64,000 bases of DNA from an uncultured Clostridia bacterium (GCA_947631945.1 CANRNI010000012.1:1-64000); one strand, 5' to 3'; positions 26,871-36,026 are shown, numbered from the stretch's first letter. Notes: generated from the letters alone by a model not told the origin. Program-made: numbers and translations.

Positions 26871-26979
26871 GGTTATTTAGAAAGTGAACATATTCTAATT
26901 CGCAATGCGCAATTATCGTAGGATTCTTTCGCGTTCAGCCGTCAGGCGTGATTTATTTAGTGTTTCCTTAAAGTGCGTA

Positions 26980-27008
26980 TTGACTTAAAAAAACGTTTGT
27001 GGTAGTAT
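26980..27008 (+). promoter_or_regulatory. Promoter of the alpha/beta hydrolase gene
   Basis: TTGACT (26980-26985), 17-base spacer, TAGTAT (27003-27008), with AGGAGGT just before the ATG at 27073. Confidence 0.6.
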
Positions 27009-27072
27009 TTTTAAAAGATTGTGTGCAAAAGTGTAAGTCGGTCTTTGGTTGAATTGCAGGAGGTAATTTCCG

Positions 27073-28038
27073 ATGAAAAAATCGCTTAAAACGGCTCTTA
27101 AAATCGCCGTGGGGAGTGCCGCAGCTTTCGCGGCTGTCTCGGAGCTTGCGTATGAATGTGTGCTGAACGTTGATTTCAGCAACAAAATCGTAACAAAATT
27201 TAATCTACAGGATAAAAAAATGATGGATATTCTTCTGAACCACCCTGTTTATACGACCGCTTACGAATGGTTCGACGCTAAAAATCTTGAAGATACGATG
27301 ATTATTGACGAAAACGGCGAAAAGGTCTTTGGAAATATTCTTATAAACGAAAACGCCGACGGCAATAACACAAATAAATGGGCAATCTGCGTACACGGCT
27401 ACGGCGGAGAACCGAGAGCCGAAGCTCCTTTCGCGAAGCATTTTTATGAAAACGGATACAATATTCTGTTTCCGCACATGAGAGCCCATTCAAGCGACCA
27501 ACACAAATACTGCTCGATGGGATATTACGACAAGGATATAGTTATCGCGTGGATAAATTATCTCGTAAACGAGTATCCAGAATGTCAAATCGTTATGCAC
27601 GGCGTTTCCATGGGTTCGTCTGCGGTTATGATGGCAACGGGCGAGGATTTGCCGTCAAACGTTAAATGCGCCGTCGCGGACTGCGGCTATACATCATGCT
27701 GGGACGAATTTGCTTATGAGATGAAAAACGCGTTTCATTTGCCGGTATACCCGCTTCTTCCCGCAGTCAACGCCGTTTCAAAGCTCCGAGGGAATTTTGA
27801 TTTCAAAAAAGCGGACGCGAAAAGCGCCGTGGCGAAATCGAAAACTCCGACGCTTTTTATACACGGTACCGACGATGAATTTGTGCCTTACCGTATGCTT
27901 GACGAGGTATACGGCGACTGCACAGCCGAAAAGGAAAAACTGAGCGTTCCGGGCGCGGTTCATACGGCGTGCGTCGCTATAGACCCCGAGGGATATTTTT
28001 CAAAGACGGATAGCTTTATCGCAAAATACGTTTTTTAA
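27073..28038 (+). CDS. Alpha/beta hydrolase, probably membrane-anchored
   Basis: A 321-residue serine hydrolase. Residues 9-26 are hydrophobic and may anchor it to the membrane. Fold motifs are 'ICVHGYGGEP' (oxyanion loop), the nucleophile elbow 'MHGVSMGSSA' (GxSxG), 'FIHGTDDEFVPY' (acid) and 'PGAVHTAC' (His). It resembles the YqkD/peptidase S9-like hydrolases of Firmicutes; the substrate is unknown. It has its own promoter and is followed by the aldolase gene after a 43-base gap. Confidence 0.8.
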   Translation: MKKSLKTALKIAVGSAAAFAAVSELAYECVLNVDFSNKIVTKFNLQDKKMMDILLNHPVYTTAYEWFDAKNLEDTMIIDENGEKVFGNILINENADGNNTNKWAICVHGYGGEPRAEAPFAKHFYENGYNILFPHMRAHSSDQHKYCSMGYYDKDIVIAWINYLVNEYPECQIVMHGVSMGSSAVMMATGEDLPSNVKCAVADCGYTSCWDEFAYEMKNAFHLPVYPLLPAVNAVSKLRGNFDFKKADAKSAVAKSKTPTLFIHGTDDEFVPYRMLDEVYGDCTAEKEKLSVPGAVHTACVAIDPEGYFSKTDSFIAKYVF

Positions 28039-28081
28039 ATTTAATTTTATAATAATTTGACAAATGAAAGAGGTAACGGCA

Positions 28082-29041
28082 ATGAACGATATTCTAAAAG
28101 AAATAAGCAAAATAGGCATAGTGCCGGTAGTAAAGCTCGATAACGCAAAGGACGCTGTTCCGCTCGCGAAAGCTCTTATAAACGGAGGTCTGCCCTGCGC
28201 CGAGATCACATTCAGAACTGCCGCCGCCGAGGAAGCGATTTCGCTAATCACAAAGGAATTTCCTGAAATGCTTGTGGGAGCGGGAACGGTTCTTAACGCG
28301 GAGCAGGTTGACAGAGCCGTAAACGCCGGCGCGAAATTTATTGTAACTCCCGGCTTTAACGCAAAGACGGTCAAATACTGCGTCGATAACAATATACCGA
28401 TTACTCCCGGCTGCCCTTCGTCGTCGGATATCGAGGCGGCTCTCGAATTCGGTCTTGACGTTGTAAAATTCTTCCCCGCCGAAAATCTCGGAGGAATAAA
28501 TATGATAAAGGCTTTGGCGGCTCCTTATGTCGGAGTAAAATTTATGCCGACGGGCGGAATAAACGCGAAAAATATAAATTCATATCTCGACTGCGATAAG
28601 ATTCTCGCCTGCGGCGGAAGCTGGATGGTAAAGGACACTCTTATAAACGAGGGCAGATTCGATGAAATCGAGGCGTTGACAAGAGAAGCTGTATCGAATA
28701 TGCTCGGCTTCAAGCTCGGTCATCTTGCGATAAACTGCGAAAACGGGAAACAGGCGAAGACCGTCGCGGATATGTTTACAAAGGCGTTTAATTTCCCGCA
28801 GGAGGAAATCCCCGTAAGCTATTTCTGCACAGGCGAAATCGAAGTAATGAAAAACGGCGGCAGGGGAACTATGGGACATATCGCCGTAAAGACGAATTAC
28901 ATGGATAAAGCCGTCGCGTACCTTGAAAGAAAAGGAATAGAGCTTGATTACGGTTCCGCTAAATATGACGATAAGGGCAGAATGAATTTCATCTATCTTA
29001 AAGATGAATTCGGAGGCTTCGCTGTTCATCTATGCCTTTAA
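28082..29041 (+). CDS. KDPG/KHG aldolase fused to a VOC-like domain
   Basis: A 319-residue fusion. Residues 1-210 form a class I 2-keto-3-deoxy-6-phosphogluconate/4-hydroxy-2-oxoglutarate aldolase: 'CAEITFRT' (catalytic Glu), 'GAGTVL', 'TPGFN' and 'VKFFPAEN' (Schiff-base Lys). The last 105 residues resemble a glyoxalase/VOC fold beginning 'KLGHLAINCENGKQA'. The VOC half may bind a sugar acid or carry a second step. I start at 28082 behind AAAGAGGT rather than at the in-frame ATG 18 bases earlier. Its TAA stop lies just before an AATTAGG-type element. Confidence 0.85.
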   Translation: MNDILKEISKIGIVPVVKLDNAKDAVPLAKALINGGLPCAEITFRTAAAEEAISLITKEFPEMLVGAGTVLNAEQVDRAVNAGAKFIVTPGFNAKTVKYCVDNNIPITPGCPSSSDIEAALEFGLDVVKFFPAENLGGINMIKALAAPYVGVKFMPTGGINAKNINSYLDCDKILACGGSWMVKDTLINEGRFDEIEALTREAVSNMLGFKLGHLAINCENGKQAKTVADMFTKAFNFPQEEIPVSYFCTGEIEVMKNGGRGTMGHIAVKTNYMDKAVAYLERKGIELDYGSAKYDDKGRMNFIYLKDEFGGFAVHLCL

Positions 29042-29043
29042 TT

Positions 29044-29174
29044 AATTAGGAGTTAGGAATGAGGAATTAGGAATTATCGGAAGCCCAAGGGCTTGATTAT
29101 AGTAAGTATTTTTATAATCTAAAGACGCGAAGCGTCAACCGATAATTCATCATTCCTAATTTCTAATTCCTAAT
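29044..29174. mobile_element. Heptamer-ended element, AATTAGG type, copy 2
   Basis: Left end AATTAGG, AGTTAGG, AATGAGG, AATTAGG, AATT then ATCGGAAGCCCAAGGGCTT. Right end inverted AATTCATCATTCCTAATTTC and so on. The core has an AGACGCGAAGCGTC hairpin as in copy 1 at 13012. Confidence 0.85.
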
Positions 29175-29233
29175 TGTTAATTTCTGCGGAGCGAAAATTT
29201 TGTAAAAATTTTGTCCGAAGCGTAAAAAAATCC

Positions 29234-29262
29234 TTGACATATCAGAAATAGTATGATATATT
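29234..29262 (+). promoter_or_regulatory. Promoter of the rpmG-secE-nusG-rplKA operon
   Basis: TTGACA (29234-29239), exact 17-base spacer, TATATT (29257-29262). Confidence 0.88.
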
Positions 29263-29277
29263 AAATATACCTCTTAG

Positions 29278-29317
29278 GAGGGTTGTTTTTTTGTGCGCGT
29301 TTTTCGCGCCGACCCTC
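29278..29317 (+). promoter_or_regulatory. Structured leader hairpin upstream of rpmG
   Basis: GAGGGTTG pairs with CGACCCTC (8 bp) and encloses an inner GCGCG-TTTTT-CGCGC stem. It lies within the transcribed leader between the promoter and the rpmG ribosome site. Its role is not known to me; attenuation or mRNA stability are possible. Confidence 0.55.
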
Positions 29318-29357
29318 AAAGCTAAAGAGGGAGGCTGCATTAATTGGAGGTGCCGTT

Positions 29358-29507
29358 ATGAGAGTTAAAGTTACTCTTGCTTGTACGGAGTGCAAGCAGC
29401 GCAATTACAACACGATGAAGAATAAGAAAAACACTCCCGACAGATTAGAGATGAACAAGTATTGCAGATTCTGCAAAAAGCACACTCTTCACAGGGAAAC
29501 CAAGTAA
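29358..29507 (+). CDS. rpmG: Ribosomal protein L33
   Basis: A 49-residue L33 of the zinc-binding type, with two Cys pairs ('CTEC' and 'CRFC'). It starts at an ATG preceded by GGAGGT; a longer upstream frame is not supported. It leads the operon with secE and nusG, the usual Firmicutes order. Confidence 0.95.
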   Translation: MRVKVTLACTECKQRNYNTMKNKKNTPDRLEMNKYCRFCKKHTLHRETK

Positions 29508-29561
29508 TCGGAGCGAAATTTTTATTTTCGATATCCGACCATGAAAGGAATGATTCTTCAA

Positions 29562-30017
29562 GTGGCTGACGAAAACAAAAAGGCCGACAAAGAGGCTTTG
29601 AAAGCTCAGAAAAAGGCCGAAAAGGAAGCTCTTAAAGCAAAAAAAGAGCGCATTAAGCAAAGCAAACCCAAAAAGTCCGAGCAGGGCAATTTGTTTGTCC
29701 GCATGGGCAGAGCGATAGCGAAATTCTTTAAGGATTTCAAGGGAACGTGTAAAAAAGTCATCTGGCCCGACAGAAAAACAGTCCTTAAAAACACTCTTAT
29801 AGTTTTTGTGACCGTCGTTATTGTCGGCGCGGGTATCTGGATTGTCGATTTCGGTCTTTCAAGAGGCATAAGAGGCGTTCAGAATGCTATAGCCGAATCG
29901 GTAAGCGCTCAGGACGAGCAGGAGTCTGCTCAGGACAGCGAGAACGAAGAACCCGAAAACGAAAGCGGCTCGGCGAACGGGGAAACCGGGCAGAGCGGCG
30001 AGGGTGTTACCGAGTGA
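29562..30017 (+). CDS. secE: Preprotein translocase subunit SecE, with a long acidic tail
   Basis: SecE of about 151 residues, longer than the usual 60-75 residues of Firmicutes. A Lys/Ala-rich N-terminal extension (residues 1-42) precedes the conserved 'FKGTCKKVIWPDRKTVLKNT' and one membrane helix. After the helix an unusual Asp/Glu/Ser/Gly-rich tail of about 40 residues follows, which would face outside. The start is uncertain: GTG 29562 gives a natural 'MADENKKADK' start about 12 bases after AAAGGA, while ATG 29541 has no ribosome site. It clamps the SecY channel. Confidence 0.88.
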   Translation: MADENKKADKEALKAQKKAEKEALKAKKERIKQSKPKKSEQGNLFVRMGRAIAKFFKDFKGTCKKVIWPDRKTVLKNTLIVFVTVVIVGAGIWIVDFGLSRGIRGVQNAIAESVSAQDEQESAQDSENEEPENESGSANGETGQSGEGVTE

Positions 30018-30052
30018 TGATTTCAATTTGCTGATTACGGAGGTATGCTTTA

Positions 30053-30610
30053 ATGGAAGATGCAAAATGGTATGTCGTCCATACTTATTCCGGCTATGAG
30101 AAAAAGGTCGCCGATAATATAGTAAAAGTCGTTGAAAACCGTAAGATGCAGGATCAGATTCTCGAGGTCAGAGTTCCTACGGAAACAGTAACCGAAATCC
30201 GTGAGGACGGAAAAACCAGAGAAGTGGAAAGAAAGCTTTTCCCCGGTTATGTGCTTGTAAAAATGGGCGTTTTTTACGATACCAAGTCCGGTGAAATGAA
30301 AATGACGGACGAAGCGTGGTACGTCGTAAGAAACACAAGAGGCTGTACAGGCTTTGTAGGCCCCGAAAGCAAGCCGCGTCCCCTTTCCGAAAAAGAGGTT
30401 ATCGAAATGGGCGTTGAAAAACGCACCGTTGAGGTAAGCTATGCAGTAGGCGATTTGGTATCCGTTATAGGCGGTCCTTTCGACAGCTTTCAGGGTACCG
30501 TTGAAAAAATCGACGTTGATAATGACATTGTACGCGTTATTATCTCTATGATGGGCAGAGAAACGCCCATTGAACTGGGTCTTGACCAGGTTGAACCTGC
30601 TCTCGACTGA
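30053..30610 (+). CDS. nusG: Transcription termination/antitermination protein NusG
   Basis: A 185-residue NusG with an N-terminal NGN domain ('WYVVHTYSGYEKKVADNI', 'LFPGYVLVKM') and a C-terminal KOW domain ('GDLVSVIGGPFDSFQGTVEK'). It binds RNA polymerase and modulates pausing and termination. It sits in its conserved place between secE and rplK. Confidence 0.96.
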   Translation: MEDAKWYVVHTYSGYEKKVADNIVKVVENRKMQDQILEVRVPTETVTEIREDGKTREVERKLFPGYVLVKMGVFYDTKSGEMKMTDEAWYVVRNTRGCTGFVGPESKPRPLSEKEVIEMGVEKRTVEVSYAVGDLVSVIGGPFDSFQGTVEKIDVDNDIVRVIISMMGRETPIELGLDQVEPALD

Positions 30611-30666
30611 TAATTTTTGGTAATGTGCGGCTATGCCCGCTTATTATAGGGCGGCTCCTGCCGTCC

Positions 30667-30711
30667 TGTGGGAGGAGAGATTGACTCACTCCGCCACTAC
30701 CACATTTTTTT
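30667..30711 (+). promoter_or_regulatory. Leader structure upstream of rplK (L11/L1 operon)
   Basis: TGTGG...CCACA closes an imperfect stem including GGAG/CTCC, followed by seven T. A GTGGGAGG...ACCACA stem at this point before rplK occurs in other Firmicutes, as I recall, and L1 autoregulates the L11 operon in E. coli. Whether this stem is the L1 site, an attenuator or both is an inference. Confidence 0.55.
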
Positions 30712-30723
30712 GGAGGTGCAGTT

Positions 30724-31149
30724 ATGGCACAGAAAGTTACAGGCTATATTAAGCTTCAGATTCCTGCCGGCAAAGCTACGCCGGCTCCCCCCGTAGGTCC
30801 CGCTCTCGGTCAGCACGGGGTAAATATCATGGCGTTCACAAAGGAATTTAACGAGCGCACAAAGAACGATATGGGTCTTATTATCCCCGTCGTTATCACC
30901 GTTTACGCGGACCGTTCTTTCTCCTTTGTAACAAAAACTCCGCCTGCGGCAGTCCTTATTAAAAAGGCCTGCGGTATTGAAAGCGGCTCGGGCGTTCCAA
31001 ACAAGACGAAGGTCGCCACTATAACGAGCGAGCAGGTAAGAAAAATCGCGGAACAGAAAATGCCCGACCTTAACGCGGCAAGCGTTGAAGCCGCTATGAG
31101 CATGATAGCCGGTACGGCGCGCAGCATGGGCGTTGTTGTTGCGGACTGA
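30724..31149 (+). CDS. rplK: Ribosomal protein L11
   Basis: A 141-residue L11 of standard length with the N-terminal '[23 protein letters not shown]' region (bound by thiostrepton-type factors in other species) and a C-terminal rRNA-binding domain. Preceded by GGAGGTG and followed by rplA. Confidence 0.97.
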   Translation: MAQKVTGYIKLQIPAGKATPAPPVGPALGQHGVNIMAFTKEFNERTKNDMGLIIPVVITVYADRSFSFVTKTPPAAVLIKKACGIESGSGVPNKTKVATITSEQVRKIAEQKMPDLNAASVEAAMSMIAGTARSMGVVVAD

Positions 31150-31165
31150 GCGGAGGTAATTGAAT

Positions 31166-31873
31166 ATGAAACACGGTAAGAAATATGTTGACAGCGTAAA
31201 GGCTGCCGATTTGACAAAACTTTACGACCCAAAGGAAGCTCTCGGCATAGCTTGTCAGACGGCTAAGGCAAAGTTTGACGAGACTGTTGAGGTTCACGTT
31301 CGCTTGGGTGTTGACTCCCGTCACGCGGATCAGCAGGTCAGAGGCGCGGTAGTTCTTCCCAACGGTACAGGTAAAAATGTAAGAGTAGCCGTATTCGCTA
31401 AAGGCGCGGAGGCGGACGCTGCCGTCGCGGCGGGCGCTGAGGTAGTAGGAGCCGAAGACCTCGTTGCGAGGATTCAGGGCGAAGGTTTTATGGATTTCGA
31501 TGTGGCGATTGCCGCTCCCAATATGATGGGTCTTGTCGGCCGTCTTGGTAAAATCCTCGGTCCGAGAGGACTTATGCCCAGCCCCAAGGCAGGTACCGTT
31601 ACTCCCGACGTTGCAAAAGCCGTTACAGAGGCTAAAGCAGGTAAAATCGAATACCGTCTTGATAAAACGAATATCATTCACTGTCCTATAGGCAAGGCTT
31701 CTTTCGGCGCCGATAAGCTCGGTGAGAACTTTGCTACGCTTCTTGAGGCTATTATTAAAGCGAAGCCTGCCGCCGCGAAAGGTCAGTATATCCGTTCATG
31801 CGTGGTAGCGTCCACAATGGGTCCCGGCGTCCGCGTCAATCCCAACAGAGTGGTTGCTTCGGCTGAAGAATAA
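31166..31873 (+). CDS. rplA: Ribosomal protein L1
   Basis: A 235-residue L1 with the hallmark '[18 protein letters not shown]' loop. I start at the ATG at 31166, eight bases after GGAGGT, not the in-frame TTG at 31160. L1 binds 23S rRNA and in other bacteria represses its own operon through the mRNA leader. In most bacteria rplJ follows directly; here a terminator, repeats and a mannosidase gene intervene. Confidence 0.97.
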   Translation: MKHGKKYVDSVKAADLTKLYDPKEALGIACQTAKAKFDETVEVHVRLGVDSRHADQQVRGAVVLPNGTGKNVRVAVFAKGAEADAAVAAGAEVVGAEDLVARIQGEGFMDFDVAIAAPNMMGLVGRLGKILGPRGLMPSPKAGTVTPDVAKAVTEAKAGKIEYRLDKTNIIHCPIGKASFGADKLGENFATLLEAIIKAKPAAAKGQYIRSCVVASTMGPGVRVNPNRVVASAEE

Positions 31874-31889
31874 TAACAAAATTTAGGCA

Positions 31890-31932
31890 GAGCGTGTTTA
31901 CACCGATTGTGCGAACACGCTCAATTATTTTT
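31890..31932 (+). terminator. Terminator after rplA
   Basis: GAGCGTGTT...AACACGCTC with a 15-base loop, then AATTATTTTT. Confidence 0.75.
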
Positions 31933-31933
31933 C

Positions 31934-32198
31934 AATTGACAATGTACAATTGACAATTGACAATTTCGGAAGCCCTGCGGGCTTGATTTATAGCCTGCGG
32001 CGTGAACAACAATAGATTTTCATAAAATAGAGGAGTTCACACTCGAATTGAAAGAAAACTTTATTCAGCCGAAAAAGTAAGTTTTAAATTCATTGTCAAT
32101 TGTCAATTGTTAATTGTCAATTATCATTAATTATCGGCAAAACCAAATTATAAGATATACCATATAATTGTCAATTGTACATTGTCAATTGTCAATTA
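31934..32198. mobile_element. Heptamer-ended element upstream of the GH92 gene
   Basis: Left array AATTGAC, AATGTAC, AATTGAC, AATTGAC, AATT (31934-31965). The core starts TCGGAAGCCCTGCGGGCTTGATT and continues to about 32090. A right inverted array (32091-32125) is followed by a further array at 32166-32198 just before the GH92 ribosome site. The core is nearly identical, in the same orientation, to 34624-34749. Confidence 0.88.
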
Positions 32199-32215
32199 AA
32201 AAAAGAGGTTCTTTT

Positions 32216-34522
32216 ATGCTTTCTGTTTTTTTAAAGCTTCAGAGTATTTTTGTGGCGTTTATAATGATTTTTACGTCCGCTTTTTCCGTGGGTAAAATCT
32301 CATCTCCCGGCACAGAACCTATGCCCGAAATGAAAACGGGCGAATACGGTCGGTACGTAGACCCGTTTGTCGGAACGGGTGGTTATCCGTGGGCGTCGGG
32401 CAACACTTTCCCCGGTGCGGTATATCCGTTCGGAGCTGTCAAGCTATGTCCCGATACCTGCCTTTTTACGGGCAAAAACATTGCCGGATGGGGTACGTCG
32501 GGTTACTATTACGGCGATTCGCATATCCTCGGCTTCAGCCATACGAGATTTTCGGGAGCGGGCGTTAGCGATATGGGGCATTTCAGGGTAACTCCCGCGA
32601 TAGGCGGTACGAATCCCGCGAAACGTCTTTCAAGACCGCTCGTCTTTTCAAACAGCGACGAGGAGGCTACGGCCGGATATTACGCGGTTTATCTCAGCGG
32701 TATCGACTGCATGGCGGAGCTTACCGCGACCGACCATGTGGGATTTCACCGATATACCTTCGGAAATTCCAAGGACGCTCATATTTTTATTGATTCAACG
32801 TCATTTCTAAAGGATAAAAGCGCTCAGGACGGAATAATCAGCGTAAACGCCGAAACGGGCGAAATCTCGGGACAGGCGAGGGTTCAGACCTCGTTTGCCG
32901 GACGCTACGGCGGACTTATGGCTTATTTTGCCGCCGAGTTTAACCGACCGTTTAAATCTTTCTCCACATGGCTTGACGGCAAATCCGTCGAAGGCAGAGA
33001 GTACGCCGAGGGCGATGACTGCGGAGCAAATTTTAACTTCGGCAATATCAAGGACGAGCCTCTTGAATTAAAGCTTGCGATAAGCTTTGTAAGCGCGGAA
33101 AACGCGAGAGAGAACCTTGAAGCGGAGGCGGCCGGTCTCGATTTTGACGGCGCTGTTGACGTCGCTCAGAACGGCTGGGATTCATATCTTTCGAGAATCG
33201 ACATAAAGACAGACGATAAGGAAATAAAAACGAATTTTTATACTGCTCTCTATCATTCAATGATAATGCCGACCGATTATACCGACGTGAACGGTGATTA
33301 TCTCGCGTTTGACGGCAACGTTTATAAGGCCGACGGCTATACGTACCGTTCGGATATGTCGCTCTGGGATACTTTCAGAACTACTCACCCGCTTTATATA
33401 ATGATTGCTCCCGAAATTCAGAGGGACGCCGTTAACAGCCTTATAAATATGGCTGAGATAAGCGGCGCGCTTCCGCGCTGGCCGTCGGGCAACGGAGATA
33501 CGGGCAGTATGTTCGGAACGCCGGCCGACATGGTTATCGCCGAAAGCTACCTCAAGGGCATGACCGATTTCGATACGGAAACTGCGCTTAAATATATGAT
33601 GCGCACGTCCGACGGCATTGTAGAGGGCAGACCCTGCCGCGACGGAATAGATGAATACAATACTCTCGGCTATGTTTCAATGAATACAAAAAAGTCCGTA
33701 AGCCGCACTCTCGAATACGGCTGGTCGGATAACAGTATAGCTCTCTTCGCGGAAGCTCTCGGAAAGACAGAGGAAGCGGAGAAATACGCGGCTAAATCAA
33801 AGAATTATAAGAATTTGTTTGATGACAGTGTAAAATATTTTCGAGGCAAAAACGCCGACGGAACATGGACAAAGCTTTTCAGCACAAAAATCTCGACATT
33901 TTATGACGAGGTCTTGCCGATAAAATTCGCGTCGGCTTATTGCGAGGGCTCGGCAGAGCATTGGCGCTGGGCTGTTCCATACGATACCGAGGGGCTTATG
34001 GAGCTGTTTGGCGGCAAAGATTACTTTGTAAGCGAGCTTGAGGAGTTTATGAAAAACGCCGCAAAAACGACAGGCGCGGTTGACCCCGGCTCAGGATACT
34101 GGATTGGCAACGAGCATGACTTTCACGCGGCGTACCTCTTTAATGACGCGGACAGGGCGGACCTTACCCAGAAGTGGGTACGCTGGACGCTTGCGAACCG
34201 TTTCGCCTCCGAGCCAAACGGTCTTGACGGCAACGACGACGCGGGCGCGCTCAGCTCGTGGTACGTGTGGTCGGCGATGGGACTTTATCCGATAGCCGGT
34301 ACGGACGAATATTGGATAGGTTCTCCGAATCTTGACAGCGCGGAGCTTAACCTCGGCAACGGCAAGACGCTTAAAATAACAGCGGAAAATCAGTCGGCGG
34401 ACAATATTTATGTTAAACAGGTTATGCTTAACGGCGAAACGATTAATACTTCAAAAATAACCCACGATATGATAGCCGACGGCGGTACGCTTATATTCGT
34501 AATGAGCAATAAACCTGCGTAA
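32216..34522 (+). CDS. GH92 alpha-mannosidase
   Basis: A 768-residue GH92 enzyme, a Ca2+-dependent exo-alpha-mannosidase family. A hydrophobic N-terminus (about residues 9-24) is a signal or anchor. Family motifs are 'VDPFVGTGGYPWASGNTFPGA', 'LPRWPSGNGDTGSM', 'GSGYWIGNEHDFHAAYLFN' and 'GNDDAGALSSWYVWSAMGLYPI'. The likely substrate is high-mannose or fungal mannan from host or diet. It lies between rplA and rplJ, bracketed by near-identical repeats, which is not a normal neighbourhood for a glycosidase. I start at ATG 32216 behind AAAGAGG; the longer frame from 32168 only reads repeat DNA. Confidence 0.92.
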   Translation: MLSVFLKLQSIFVAFIMIFTSAFSVGKISSPGTEPMPEMKTGEYGRYVDPFVGTGGYPWASGNTFPGAVYPFGAVKLCPDTCLFTGKNIAGWGTSGYYYGDSHILGFSHTRFSGAGVSDMGHFRVTPAIGGTNPAKRLSRPLVFSNSDEEATAGYYAVYLSGIDCMAELTATDHVGFHRYTFGNSKDAHIFIDSTSFLKDKSAQDGIISVNAETGEISGQARVQTSFAGRYGGLMAYFAAEFNRPFKSFSTWLDGKSVEGREYAEGDDCGANFNFGNIKDEPLELKLAISFVSAENARENLEAEAAGLDFDGAVDVAQNGWDSYLSRIDIKTDDKEIKTNFYTALYHSMIMPTDYTDVNGDYLAFDGNVYKADGYTYRSDMSLWDTFRTTHPLYIMIAPEIQRDAVNSLINMAEISGALPRWPSGNGDTGSMFGTPADMVIAESYLKGMTDFDTETALKYMMRTSDGIVEGRPCRDGIDEYNTLGYVSMNTKKSVSRTLEYGWSDNSIALFAEALGKTEEAEKYAAKSKNYKNLFDDSVKYFRGKNADGTWTKLFSTKISTFYDEVLPIKFASAYCEGSAEHWRWAVPYDTEGLMELFGGKDYFVSELEEFMKNAAKTTGAVDPGSGYWIGNEHDFHAAYLFNDADRADLTQKWVRWTLANRFASEPNGLDGNDDAGALSSWYVWSAMGLYPIAGTDEYWIGSPNLDSAELNLGNGKTLKITAENQSADNIYVKQVMLNGETINTSKITHDMIADGGTLIFVMSNKPA

Positions 34523-34591
34523 AACGGGCAAAACGCTTCGTGAAAGACAAAGATAATTAGTAACGCTTAATTTGTAATTATCGCTTGTTTT

Positions 34592-34782
34592 AATTGACAA
34601 TTGACAATGTACAATTGACAATTTCGGAAGCCCTGCGGGCTTGATTTATAGCCTGCGGCGTGAACAACAATAGATTTTCATAAAACAGAGTGTATTCACA
34701 CTCGAATTGAAAGAAAACTTTATTCAGCCGAAAAAGTAGGTTTCAAATTAATTGTCAATTGTCAATTGTAAATTGTACATTG
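34592..34782. mobile_element. Heptamer-ended element downstream of the GH92 gene
   Basis: Left array AATTGAC, AATTGAC, AATGTAC, AATTGAC, AATT (34592-34623), core TCGGAAGCCCTGCGGGCTTG... to 34749, right inverted array 34750-34782. The core is a direct copy of that at 31966-32090 with a few substitutions and one short length difference (AGAGGAGTTCAC versus AGAGTGTATTCAC). Confidence 0.9.
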
Positions 34783-34805
34783 TTTAAGTTTTTTTATAAA
34801 AACTA

Positions 34806-34834
34806 TTGACAATCGTAAAAAGATATGTTATCAT
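34806..34834 (+). promoter_or_regulatory. Promoter of rplJ-rplL
   Basis: TTGACA (34806-34811), exact 17-base spacer, TATCAT (34829-34834). The -35 lies 24 bases after the repeat element's right end. Confidence 0.85.
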
Positions 34835-34840
34835 TCAAAA

Positions 34841-34990
34841 AGCTGTTCTAAAGACAGCAGGTACGGTTTTCCGTGTAAGCAATGCGCCTGCCGAGGAATG
34901 GGATACGGTTTTTAATGATTGTATGCCTTTCCGTCTTTCGGAAAGGTATTTTCTATATTTTCCATTTTCCGCCGAACAGCGTCCAAATAC
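34841..34990 (+). promoter_or_regulatory. Ribosomal protein L10 leader
   Basis: The leader contains AAAGACAGCAGGTACGG, then GTAAGC and CCTGCCGAGGA, the recognisable core of the L10 leader in which L10(L12)4 binds its own mRNA. A hairpin CCTTTCCG-TCTT-TCGGAAAGG (34926-34946) followed by TATTTTCT is a probable attenuator stem. This would autoregulate rplJ-rplL. Confidence 0.88.
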
Positions 34991-35011
34991 TCAAAGGGCA
35001 GGTGAAACAAA

Positions 35012-35587
35012 ATGCCAAGTGCTAAAGTTTTAGAGCAGAAGAAACAGCAGGTAGCCACTCTTTCCGAAAAGCTGGAAAAAGCTGTAGCAGGCGTTATCGT
35101 TGACTATAAGGGTACGACTGTTGCCGACGATACGGCTCTCAGAGCAGACCTCAGAAAGGCCGGCGTTGATTACGCTGTTGTTAAAAACACTCTTCTCACT
35201 CTCGCGTTAAAGGGTTCGCCTCTTGAGGGACTTACATCGGTTCTTGAAGGCACGACGGCTCTCGCCGTAAGCGATGAGGACTGCGTAGCTTCCGCTAAAA
35301 TTCTCTCGGAATTTGCTTCCAAGCATGATAATTTTAAAATCAAGGGCGGTTTCCTTGAGGGCGAAATAATCTCGCTTGAAAAAATTGATTCTCTCGCAAA
35401 GCTTCCCTCTCGCGAAGTATTGCTCGCTACAGTCGCGGCGGCTTTCCAGGCTCCCATGGCTTCCTTCGCAAGAGCTATCAACGCTATTGTTGAAAAGGAC
35501 GGCGAACCCGAAGCGGCCTCTGCCGAAGAAGCTCCGGCGGAAGAATCCGCTGCTCCCGCTGAGGACGCAGCACCCGCAGCCGAATAA
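35012..35587 (+). CDS. rplJ: Ribosomal protein L10
   Basis: A 191-residue L10. The rRNA-binding N-terminal domain includes 'VIVDYKGTTVADDTALRADLRKAG' and 'VVKNTLL'; a helix that binds L7/L12 dimers follows. The C-terminus ends in an extra Ala/Glu/Pro-rich tail of about 30 residues, longer than the E. coli protein. Confidence 0.97.
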   Translation: MPSAKVLEQKKQQVATLSEKLEKAVAGVIVDYKGTTVADDTALRADLRKAGVDYAVVKNTLLTLALKGSPLEGLTSVLEGTTALAVSDEDCVASAKILSEFASKHDNFKIKGGFLEGEIISLEKIDSLAKLPSREVLLATVAAAFQAPMASFARAINAIVEKDGEPEAASAEEAPAEESAAPAEDAAPAAE

Positions 35588-35648
35588 TATTGAAATTTGC
35601 GGCTGAATTTTTAATTAATTTTCTCGGAATAATATGGAGGTTTTAAAA

Positions 35649-36026
35649 ATGGCATCAGAAAAGATTACCAAAATTGTTGATGAAGTTGCTGAGCTCTCGG
35701 TTCTTGAGCTTTCAGAGCTTGTTAAAGAAGTAGAAGAAAGATTCGGCGTATCCGCTGCCGCTCCCGTAGCGGTTGCTGTTGCGGCAGGCCCCGCAGAGGC
35801 TGTTGAAGAGAAAACAGAGTTTGACGTTGTTCTTACAGGATTCGACGCGGCTTCCAAGATAAAGGTTATCAAGGTTGTACGTGAAATCACGGGCCTCGGT
35901 CTCGGCGAAGCAAAAGCGGCTGTTGAAGGCAATCCCACAACACTTAAAGAAGCAATCGGCAAGGACGAAGCTGAAGAACTCAAGAAGAAGATTGAGGAAG
36001 TCGGCGGCAAGGTCGAGCTTAAGTAA
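35649..36026 (+). CDS. rplL: Ribosomal protein L7/L12
   Basis: A 125-residue L12 with an N-terminal dimerisation domain, an Ala/Val hinge and the C-terminal factor-binding domain ('[24 protein letters not shown]'). The start is at ATG 35649 behind GGAGG (35635-35639). Confidence 0.97.
   Translation: MASEKITKIVDEVAELSVLELSELVKEVEERFGVSAAAPVAVAVAAGPAEAVEEKTEFDVVLTGFDAASKIKVIKVVREITGLGLGEAKAAVEGNPTTLKEAIGKDEAEELKKKIEEVGGKVELK

Noticed and set aside
34806-34811. The rplJ -35 hexamer as a heptamer repeat unit
   Set aside because: ATTGACAAT resembles one unit but is single, out of phase with the array ending at 34782, and exactly spaced from its -10.
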